From Anastrepha obliqua (Eukaryota; Arthropoda; Insecta; Diptera; Tephritidae), in the NCBI RefSeq assembly GCF_027943255.1, contig NC_072892.1, forward strand, positions 122,157,792 through 122,221,791: DNA of 64,000 bases, read 5' to 3'. Within the stretch, counting starts at the first letter, position 1. Every line of letters begins with the position of its first letter. The notes below the pieces were generated by a model that saw only the letters and a list, made by a program, of their open reading frames with translations, was not told the DNA's origin and did not search any database. The translations under genes and the position numbers were made by a program. Of this stretch, positions 46,100-55,474 are shown one piece after another.

Positions 46100-46394
46100 T
46101 TCATATATATATATATATCTGGATATATATATATATTATATATAATTTTCGTGTCCGCCCTGTTTGGATATTTGGCCGAGCTCCTCCTCCTATTTGTGGT
46201 GTGCGTCTTGATGTTGTTCCACAAAAGGAGGGACCTACAGTTTCAAGCCGACTTCGAACGGCAGATATTTTTATGAGGAGCTTTTTCATGGCATTTTTTT
46301 AATTTGGTGTGTTTCACCGAGATTCGAACCTACGTTCTCTCTGTGAATTCCGAATGGTAGTCACGCACCAACCCATTCGGCTACGGCGGCAGCC
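46100..46394 (-). mobile_element. tRNA-derived SINE copy 3, (TA)n tail
   Basis: TA tail 46100-46147 at the left, then CTCCTCCTCCTATTTGTGGT, GACCTACAGTTTCAAGCCGA and GGAGCTTTTTCATGGCA. The tRNA-like head is at the right (complement of the B-box in CGAGATTCGAACCTACG and of the A-box in ACCAACCCATTCGGCTACGG). The middle box with the GCCATTGCCTGCC block is deleted. Confidence 0.9.
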
Positions 46395-46834
46395 ATATAA
46401 TGGTGTCAAAAAAGGGAAAAGCTATGAGAACTTGACCCTGCATGCGGACTGCAACTGCAAAAAAAAAAACAACGAAAAAATGGTAATTTGGTAAATTAGA
46501 TAAATACATCTAAATATTCAAAGTTGCTAACTCACATAATTACACTTATTTATAGCGAATTCTCATTAAGACTTATTTTTTAATCTGATTCGATATGCCG
46601 AAATTTAAAGGCGTCGAAACTAAAAATGCTTAAAAAAATGTAAAAAAGTGGAAAATCCAGAATGTTGAAAATTAAAATGTTAAAAAGTAAAGAATCAAAA
46701 CAAAAAAAAAAAAATGTCGAAATAACGATGTGTAAAATTCTCTCGATATATTATATCTTTCGAATATATTTACAACAATCTATATGTACAATGTGGCCCT
46801 TTGCTCCCTCGCGGAACCATAGGAAATTAAAAAA
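46395..46834. other. no gene recognised
   Basis: AT-rich spacer. Confidence 0.3.
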
Positions 46835-47890
46835 ATAAGGTGAATTTTTTTCAAAAAGTATTTATTTATTCACCAATTTCTAATTTATCTCCTTCAAAGT
46901 AGTCCCCCTTAGATATAATACACTTGAGCCAGCGTTTTTCCAATCCTCGAAGCAGTTCTGATATGCAATTTTTTTGGTATGCCATTGAGCTCTCTCAGCA
47001 ATTCGATTTTTATCTTCTCAATCGTCGCAAAATGCCGTCCTTTCAATTTTTGGGGCAGGGAAAAGTCGCAGAGGGCCGAATCTGGTGAATACGGTGGCTG
47101 AGGCGTGATAATGGTGTTGTTTTTGGCCAAACAATCTCTTACAAGTACAGATGAGGGAGCAGGTGCATGATCATTATGCAAAAGCCATGCATATTTTTCC
47201 ACAATTCCGGGCGTTTTTTTTCGTATTGCTTCTTGCAAACGGCGCATAACTTCATACTCTTGATTTACCGTACGACTTTGTGGTAAGAACTCCTGGTGCA
47301 CTACGCCATGGTAGTCAAAGAAAACAGTGCGCAAAACATTCACATTTGATCGAACTTGGCGTGCTTTTTTTGGTCTTGGCTATCCTGGACTCTTCCATAA
47401 GGACGATTGGACTTTGGTTTCGACGTTATAACCATATACCCATGATTCGTCACCAGTCATGACCTTTTTAAGCAAATCTGGATCAAATCTGGATCTGGTC
47501 AAAATGCAGCTATTTTGGAACGAACTTCGCTGTCACATGCTTCATGCCCAAAATTTTCGAAAAGATTGCATGGCATGAGCCAACCGATATGCCGACATCA
47601 TCAACAACTTCTCTAATTGTGATTCGACGATTCTCCATAACAATTTTCTTCACTTTCTCAACATTTTCATCGGTTGTTGATGAGCTGGGGCGTCCAGAGC
47701 GAGCGTCGTCATTTACATCTTCTCGACCTTCTGTGAAAATCTTGTACTACTTGTAAACATTTCCTTGACTCAGAGTACTCTCACCGTATGCCATTGTAAA
47801 CATTTCATTACTTAATACCATTTTTTACACAAAATTTGATGCAACTTCTTTGATTAATTTTTTTAGATAGCAGAAAATCGCCGAACACGT
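46835..47890 (-). mobile_element. mariner, degenerate, related to 17624-18108
   Basis: Minus-strand transposase pieces: FTEGREDVNDDARSGRPSSS, VEKVKKIVMENRRITIREVV, DVGISVGSCHAIFSKILGMK, MTGDESWVYGYNVETK (first Asp), NVLRTVFFDYHGVVHQEFLP, WLLHNDHAPAPSSV (second Asp displaced to HND), PQPPYSPDSALCDFSLPQKL (third Asp). One long frame covers 46909-47343; upstream frames are shifted. TIRs could not be delimited with confidence, so the ends are approximate. Confidence 0.85.
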
Positions 47891-47894
47891 AAAA

Positions 47895-49180
47895 CACTTG
47901 TCTTATTTATGCCTCTCAATATCGGCTTGAAGATTAATGGCATCCTCTTCAGCATTGATCACTGAGAAGATCTCAAGATCATCAACAAAAAGCAAAACAT
48001 TTAGCAAATGAAAAATAACTTTTGATTTTATTAATAAATAACACAAATAAGAGCGGCCCCACGATATTTCATTGCGGAACACCAGAGGTGGCAGCAAAGG
48101 GAGTAGATGTAATGCCCGCAATTATTACAACACAACGTCATTGTAGGAAAGCAGAATGAAAGCCAAAACAAGTAAATTTTTTAATTAAGGGGTTAGGTGG
48201 GTTTCAAAGGCTGAAAAAAATAAGATTTTGACTATTTTTTTTTTAGTATATAAAATCATATATTTTATTTAAGCAATTCACTGTATCTAAGATACATATA
48301 TAAACAGTATTTTGTGAATTTTTTATTTAAAAATTTCGAAAACTCAGCCGTTGGTACCTCATCTTCCTTGACGTCTCAAAAAAAAAAATGCTCTTGCCGT
48401 GGACAGCATAGCTCATTATTGGTTCATCTAAAATTATAAAACCAAACGGATTTCGTTAGTACATGGATAAATCTCGTTGTTGTACGAAGGAAAAAAAAAA
48501 TCAAAATTTGAATTTATGACAGGCTTTGAACCAAAAAACACAATTTTTAGTGAAATTTTTGACATACATTGGCTAAAAAAAAATTGTTGTAATTAACAAA
48601 AAAAAAAATACTTCGTTCAATAACTAGATAATGTTATTTCAAAGATTTGTACAAAATTTGAACTAAATCGCTTCATAACTTTTCGAGATATCGTGTCCAC
48701 CGACTTAAAAAATGGAGTTTTGAGATAAACACGTATACGAGCGAAGCGCTCAACTGACGTGGCCTAATGGGCGGAACTTCTGAAGGGTCTATCTTTTAGA
48801 ATTTTACTCGGATTGACTTAAAATTTTAGGAGAGTATTTTAAACATACTGTACTATTTAATGAGACCAAAAAACAAAATTCGATTTTTTGAAATTTTCAA
48901 ACCCACCTAACCCCTTAAGATTCTATGAGAAACATTGTCGGAAACTTTTGAAAAGTTAGTGTTTACACAGTCGACTTGGAAAAAGCTCGGTATTGATTGC
49001 AATATTCACTAAAAACAGCCAGATTAGGTATTGATTTAATCACAAATATCAGTTTTGCATTGACCGCGTGTTCAAAAATTTTGGAAATAGTCGAAAGGCA
49101 CTGAAACCGGTTGGCAATCATGCCTGCCACTCACATCCGCAAAGTTGGTATGAAAGGTAAAGTTATGCGATTTTTTGAAA
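47895..49180 (-). pseudogene. LINE reverse transcriptase split by a TTAA element
   Basis: Upstream part (49180-48919, minus): NRFQCLSTISKIFEHAVNAK, NLAVFSEYCNQYRAFSKSTV and QKFPTMFLIES. It resumes past the insertion (48184-47895): KKFTCFGFHSAFL, then SWGRSYLCYLLIKS and LLNVLLFVDDLEIFSVINAE, with FVDD in place of YADD. Order and strand are consistent with one I/Jockey-type RT domain. Stops present. Confidence 0.75.
48185..48918. mobile_element. TTAA-flanked TIR element, 734 bp
   Basis: Starts TTAAGGGGTTAGGTGGGTTT and ends in its exact complement AAACCCACCTAACCCCTTAA. It interrupts a LINE RT frame, so the TTAA at both ends is a target duplication. No transposase. It resembles the 30269 element in ends and length but not in internal sequence. 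Confidence 0.9.
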
Positions 49181-49334
49181 ATTCATGGAAATATACGCTG
49201 GGCGTATGCAGTTCGATTCCGCTTGAAACTAAATTATTACAGCTTGCATACAGTTGTTATTTGTCAACCAAAAATAAACTAGTTATATAATTAGTTATCC
49301 AAATTAGTCAACTACTTTAAGGAGGAGATCAAAT

Positions 49335-49910
49335 CTCTTGTGTGTGCAGGTAGCATTTGCCTGATCTGGGTTCCTGGACATAGGAACATAGAGGAAAATT
49401 AAATTGCTGATGACATTGCCAAGAATTGCTTAACTTATTTCTCAGGAAATCACAGAAAGGATGGAGCTCTATTTAGTCATGTGCTGTATCGAAAACTCTG
49501 TGACCCCAGTAAAATATCCGGAGGGCTCAGGAAGACCTGGGGACTCCACATTATTCAATTTCCAAATCCGTAGCTGTGTTTACCGGTCATTGGACGATCG
49601 GCTCACACGCGGAAAATCTAGGTTTACCATTTAATCCCCATTGCAGAAGCAGTGGGGTTCTTTCAGAAAAGAAGACTGTTAAGCACTTCCCTGTAACTGT
49701 CCAGGCAGTTAGGTGATTAAGGTCACTGCGTGCTCCTTTCTTGGATAGCCTCGGGCAGTGCGCTAACTTAAATCCCAACAATCTTCTCCATTACATCAGC
49801 AGCTCTGTCTGGCTGTAGATATCCGCCTGTTGGAGGTCTCAGGCGCTTTAGTGCTACTTGGGGAGTGTCAGAGTGTTACTTCAACCATTTCAGCCTCCTT
49901 AACCTACCAA
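49335..49910 (+). pseudogene. I-group LINE RNase H and C-terminal tail
   Basis: Reads CLIWVPGHRNIEEN, stop, IADDIAKNCLTYFSGN (RNase H end), LFSHVLYRKLCDPSK, RKTWGL, then after a frameshift AVFTGHWTIGSHAENLGLPF-like sequence, FNPHCRSSGVLSEKKTVKHF (knuckle with the second Cys changed to Ser) and LRAPFLDSLGQCANLN. The last 215 bp match 42996-43205. Confidence 0.78.
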
Positions 49911-52900
49911 AATGTTTGGGTACTATGTGAAATCATCTTTTTAAAGCGAGTCCCTTCCCTACTAATATAATACTAATGGTTTTGCCTTCCAAGCTGAAAG
50001 AGTTGGGCAAACTAAAAAAATAATAAAATGTTTTTCGTTTCCAACGCTGATTCAGCTTAATGTGGCACTTATACATACACACAATGCTATTTACTTTTAC
50101 TACTTCTTGCAGGCAGCCTACAACTGACAGTGAAGAGTAAGCAGCAAGCAGCAGGCAGCAAGCATTGAGTATGTACGCAGCGCTCTGCTGCTGGTCTCCT
50201 GCGTAGCCCTGCCAAGCTGGCCTCCAAAGCAAAGTTGAAGTTGCAGTTGCAGTCGCAAATATTTTTGAGCGGCTGCCACTGCTAGCTACTACACCTAAAT
50301 AGTGCTTCCTATACAGCTTCACATAGCTGTTGAGTGAGGCGCGTCCTTTGTGCCAGTTTTTCAGTAAGTTTTCCTCGATTTTTCCGCTGAAGCAATCTTA
50401 TTTTCATAAATTTGCATCGCGGCATGCAACTTTTTGTACGAAAAAAGGCAAAAAAAAATGGAAGTCAAAATGTGGGCAAAGGAAAAAACACTGCATAGGC
50501 GTAGGTACAGTGGAAACAGTGAAAGCTGGATAGGAGGTGAGGGGCGGGCGGTAGATGGAAAAGTGAAGAGAAAGGAGTGGAAAAATGTTTTTTTTTTTGT
50601 TTTGTCACAGACTTTAGCGCTTGTGTGGTGAGATTTATGATGTTTGGGTTGTGTATGTGTGTGTGTGAGAGTGGACCTGCAAGTGTGGAAGGTAAAGAGA
50701 GGCACGCTGGACCGACCATATGTGCAGGATGTTGCATGTGCGCATGTTAAGCTTTGCGCTCCTATTGCAATTTACCACACTATTGTTGCCTTTGGCCTTG
50801 TTATTGTTTTTGTGTTTTTTTTTCGCTGTTGTTGCTGTTGGTGCTTTCCCGCAATGCAATGGTGTGAAATAATGTTTTATGATGACTGTATGCCAGCATC
50901 TCTTGCGCTGGTTTTGCTACTGCTTCGATTTGTTGCTGCTATTATTTGTGTTGATGCTGCTGCTTTGGTTGTTGTTGATTGTGGTGCGGGGTGCAATGCA
51001 AGTGTGCAAGCGTCTTCGCTGACTGAGAGTAAAGCAGCAGTTAGTTTTTGGCGCGCCTATATGTATATACATATAAATATTATACGTCTGTTGTCATCGT
51101 CGTGGTCGTCGTTGTCGTTGTTCTCGTCATCGCCATCGTATTGAGCTTCGTTCATTATGTCCATGTATTTGTGTGTGTGTGTGCATTTATGCGGTGGTGC
51201 GCGCTGGTTAACCGTGGCATGAATGCGTTTGTTGTTGTTGTTTGGCACGTCCTTCCACTTCTTTTCCAGCCAGTGCCGCGTCCTCTGTTATGACTGTGGT
51301 TGCTGTGGCTCTGGCTCAGGCTCAGGCTCAGGCTGCTGCCACTTTCATGGTGCTTGCATCTCGTGATTTACAGTAACAAATCCGAGGCATTTAGTTTTCG
51401 CTCAATCCGCCAGGGGGGCGCATCAGCACTAGCGCGATTTGCAGTATTTTTCCACTCTGCCTACTCTACATTCTGCTTCATATGTACATACACATTCGCG
51501 TGTGATTTGTTTTCCTGCCCAGTTGCGACGAAGGAGTCGAGCTGAAGCGCATTAGTGTCAGCAGCAGCAGTAGTACCGTTGTGGCGTTGGTATGCGAGCG
51601 CGCGCGGTTTTAACTTCTTTAGTTGCTGCATTAGCCAAATCTTTAGGCTGAGTTAGAGCTTCCACCATGGTTACGAGTACAAGAATTTTCGAAACGTGTG
51701 CGCGTGTGAGTGTGGCCACGGTAAACGGAAACGAATCCGGATCTAGGCATTTGGTTTGATTTATTTGACATTCGTTAAGTCACGTAGAAAAATAAAAAGC
51801 TTGTTAATGATATTTATGCAGTGCAGGAACCATCCTTTAAGAAGTGGTCGTGCCCACCATCTCCGTCTCTAAATGTTCAGTCGCACATACCACGCGATAT
51901 GCGTCCTTCACTGCCAACAAGGCGCGCACAAATTGCAAATTGACAACTTGAAAGGCTGGTAGTTTTCTCGACCGTCCGCCTAATCATACAAAACCATGCA
52001 AACACCAGCCAAGCAGCCAGGGGCAGCTTACATTGTGGACAAGTGTGATTTGTGGCGTTGGCGTTGCTGTTGGGACACTGAAGCATATGCTTCGTTAGTT
52101 GAGATTTTATGCAAAATTAAACCCTCATCAAATTGAACTGAGATAAAAAACAAAAGTACAAATTGAAGAAACACACAAATCACAAAGAAGCGAAAGAACA
52201 AAACCGAAATTGGCAAAACAATAAAAGTCACAGTGTGCATGTCCAACGTCAATGGAGAATTCGCCATGCGCCTAGGGCTTTACGTAGTAGCCGTCTAATG
52301 AAAAGTGCGAATACGCAAATACTTAAACGAAACGTTGCAATGCGATGCGATGCAATGCGGTGGTGAGCAACGAAGTGATGACCTAATTTGTATGAAATCA
52401 CCAACAAAGAATGGAACAGCATCAGCACAAGGACCAGCACCAGCACCAGCACTAGCAAAAAAAAAAAAGAAACAAAGTATTACAAAGGGCTGTAAATGAG
52501 TACTTCAGCTACGTGTCAATTACATATGAAACGTATAAAAATCGGAAATTTAGTGCGCGACGCAGCGCGCCAAGGGAAATTGTGTGCCAAAAACAAAAAC
52601 AAAAAAAGAAAACAGAACAAAAACACACGAACGCGTTTTGTGTCGTATTCGTGACCAGAGACTTTGATCGAAATATGCAATTTTGGCGGTAAAAATAACT
52701 AATAACGAATCGTTTAGTGCCGAACTAATTTTCATTTCGCCAACTTTGCCGTTGTGTTTATTGATGGCGTCGTTATTGACGTCTCTGTTGATTTGTTCTT
52801 GTTATTGTTGTTGTGCTGTTGTTGTTGTTATTGCGCTTGCTGTTATTGAAGAAGTAAAATAAATAGTTGATAGATACATAGCATACGCATACATAGCATA

Positions 52901-53528
52901 CCTATGTATATGTAAGTTATTTTAATTGCGCGTCCTGTGCACGTTTCGCCAGAATTTCGTGCTGATTTACCAATGACAATTCTGCTGATGTCGATAGTTG
53001 TTCTGCTAATGGACAAACAGTGATGCCTTGAAATATCGACAACTGCGCTTTCCCATTAACGTCCCCATCTAGCCATCGATGGTTATGCTGTTGCCGACGT
53101 TGACTGACGCCAGCGACAACCCCCGTCGGGTCGTAGCAATGTTAGCAATTATCGAAAAATCATGTTCTGTGAATTGATAACTGAAGTGAGAACGAAAAGT
53201 AAAAGAAAACAAAAAAATTTTAATTAAAAGCACAAAAAAAAAACACAAAACGATGTCGGCACATAGTTACACGTATAAATTTCACCCCATCGCTAACACC
53301 TTATGATGCAGACGGCTAACCATTGTATGAAGAGCACTTACCGACACTGCAGACACTGCCACTGCCCACATACCAGATACGTACCTTCAAATATATATAT
53401 ATTCAAATGTACCTAAAAGTATTCGTACAACCGCAGCTTTACTAGCAGTTACACGGTATATATTTACATACACACATCCATACATACTTACATACATACA
53501 TACGTATGTATTCGTAGAACGATTTTGA
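49911..53528 (+). promoter_or_regulatory. transposon-poor stretch upstream of the 53529 exon
   Basis: No LINE, SINE or transposase remnants were recognised across about 3.6 kb, in contrast with both flanks. It holds GTT/GCT trinucleotide runs (50820-51000, 51225-51245, 52790-52850), CA/GT runs, CAGCAC repeats (52425-52455) and several long but low-complexity frames, the longest at 50644-51144. This texture is usual for fly promoters and long 5' UTRs of neuronal genes. Best guess: regulatory or UTR sequence for the small exon that follows. Confidence 0.35.
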
Positions 53529-53657
53529 ATGGATGAGGAGGAGAATTTTTATGATTCATCATCGTCAGGATCGATTGTTTTCCAGTGGATTGGCTTAGAG
53601 ACGGCCGAACAACTGCCACCGTACATAATGCGCTACTACAATAATTTGCATCAGCAG
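53529..53657 (+). CDS. putative alternative first coding exon, 43 codons
   Basis: ATG opens MDEEENFYDSSSSGSIVFQW, followed by IGLETAEQLPPYIMRYYNNLHQQ, then a strong donor CAG|GTATGTAAG in phase 0. The N-terminus is acidic and Ser-rich, and the C-terminal part looks helical. I recognise no domain. It lies on the CASK strand, about 19.4 kb past CASK exon 10, at the end of a stretch with little transposon content. Its phase and terminal Gln resemble exon 10, so it could splice to the same downstream exon. Fly CASK is known to have a short isoform lacking the kinase domain. That this is its first exon is inference; it could instead start an unrelated gene. Confidence 0.5.
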
Positions 53658-54296
53658 GTATGTAAGTACTTCTGCATAAATACACCTACACACACGCACA
53701 CAAACAAACTATGTACTTGCACCACAAAACATTTTAGGCAAATTTTTTTTCCTTCTTAAATTTGAATATAATGGTCAGAAATTTCCATTGCTGTGCATGT
53801 GTATGTGTTTGCCACATCCTATTTGGATTTTCGTTCGTTTGCTGCCTTGTTGGTTGGAAGTGGAGGACTACAAAGGCGATTAAGGGCTTAGATATAAGCC
53901 GGACAAGTACATCACAAAGGAAAAAGGGGGGAAACAATGTTAAAAAGCTTTTTCGTTTCTCATTTGTATCATTAGCGTGTGCCCAATAACTACTGTTTTT
54001 TTAGGTAGCCTGTGTTTATTGAGTGCTGCCAAATGTTTGCTAGTAGCGTAGTTGGGGAATGGTCGTTGAAGAAAGATGCCAAAAAAAAAAGAAAACAATT
54101 TAAAATAAATCTGTTTAAGGTAGCAAAATTTGCCTTTCAAGTAAAACCTTAAATTTCAACAGCATATTTTTGCTTTAAATAAACAGACGGTAATTGGCAT
54201 TGCTCAATGAAATGCTTTATATCTTTCAACTGTTTTCTACAAAATTTGGACCACGATTTGTGAGGCGGAAAGTACTAAATAAAGAATAAATAAATA
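53658..54296. other. intron downstream of the 53529 exon
   Basis: Begins GTATGTAAGT. Contains CACACACGCACACA. No coding signal. Confidence 0.4.
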
Positions 54297-54492
54297 ATTG
54301 GCGCGTGTACTTCTGTGAGGGGCTCAGCCGTGCTCCTCCTCCTATTTGTGGCGTGAGTCCTGATGTTGTTCCACAAATTGAGGGCGCTACAGTTTTAAAC
54401 CGACTCCGAACGGAGTTATTTTATTATTATTTTCTATCACTTTGCTGTTTCTTGCATGATAGTCACGCACCAACCCATTCGGCTACGGCGAC
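54297..54492 (-). mobile_element. tRNA-derived SINE copy 4, internally deleted
   Basis: TAATTGGCGCGTGTACTTCT at the left, TCCTCCTCCTATTTGTGGCG, then the deletion, then AGTCACGCACCAACCCATTC and GGCTACGGCGA (A-box) at the right. The B-box is lost. Confidence 0.82.
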
Positions 54493-54779
54493 CGGGTTGG
54501 TCCATATAGGAGGGACCATATAGTGGCTTTTTTAAACATATATTTTTTGACAGTGGCAGCTCCTTCGCGCTGGTTGGAAATCATGGCAGAAACTCAGTAG
54601 CATATCTTCACGGAAAGAAATTAATCGCTTTCCGTTTGAACAACTTTGGGACATATCGCAAGCTTATTTCCGAAGCCAATGTTGTGTAGCCCCTAATAGA
54701 GCGCTTATTGAGAAGAAGTCAAAATCAGATTTTCTGACTAAGCGCACTTTCATCCCAGCTGCGAGGTTAACATGGTAGT

Positions 54780-55180
54780 ATCTGGGGATCGGAATACACA
54801 GCCTTCGAGAATTCAATGCATTCTCAGGGAGTGACAGTTTGTTACAGATTTTGGAGCGATGGCATCATTGTCCCAGTTTTCTTTGAAAATGCCGTTGGAA
54901 ACGCCATTTCCGTCAGCGGGGAGCGCTACAGAGACGTGTTTAATGACTTCTTGTTTAGCTGGAAATGGAAGACATGAACTTAGAAAATGGTGTCCATGTT
55001 ACAATTTATCATTTGCGCGTAAATTGTTTTTTGATAGTTTTAGCCGTCTCGCGTATGTCAATTGGCCACCTCGGAGCTGCGATTTGACACCGCAAGACTT
55101 TTTAGGTGGAGTTGCCGTGAAGAACCGATATTATGCATACAATCCCTGGTATTTTTTTATTCGCTTCCAATTATTCTATA
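54780..55180 (+). pseudogene. mariner transposase fragment, internally deleted
   Basis: CYRFWSD (54841) joins directly to GIIVPVFFENAVGNAISVSG, then ERYRDVFNDFL, LEMEDMNLENG and (shifted) VNWPPRSCDLTPQDF. Same WPPRSCDLTP lineage as 7021 and 18333. No terminal repeats identified. Confidence 0.7.
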
Positions 55181-55474
55181 TAGCTGTGGCATTAACACAG
55201 TGCATCTTTACTGCCACATCAGTGACGTTATAGCGCGAAGAAAGTTGAAACATCTCGCCCGAAAGAAAGACACATACGCTCAGCCCAACCCAATTATATA
55301 TTAGGTTTATTAAGGGAACTTAGTTTTGATGGACAAAAGACCTCACTTTTCCTTTTATCAATTAAACCCTCTCCTAAATTTAAACCACTTTTAATTGAAT
55401 TGAAAGCAAAGACAATATTTTGAGACGGAGATTTTAGTTTGGACATTATACATGTGGTCACTAATTTCTTCTTC
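55181..55474. other. LINE-like 3' scrap
   Basis: 55205-55340 contains CGCTCAGCCCAACCCAATTA and TAAGGGAACTTAGTTTTGAT, similar to the segment retroposed at 10052-10256. Confidence 0.35.

Noticed and set aside
50644..51144. 166-codon open frame, one of the longest outside the LINE
   Set aside because: Composed of GT and GTT/GCT repeats giving Cys/Val/Leu/Ser runs; overlapped by other open frames; no domain or splice logic.
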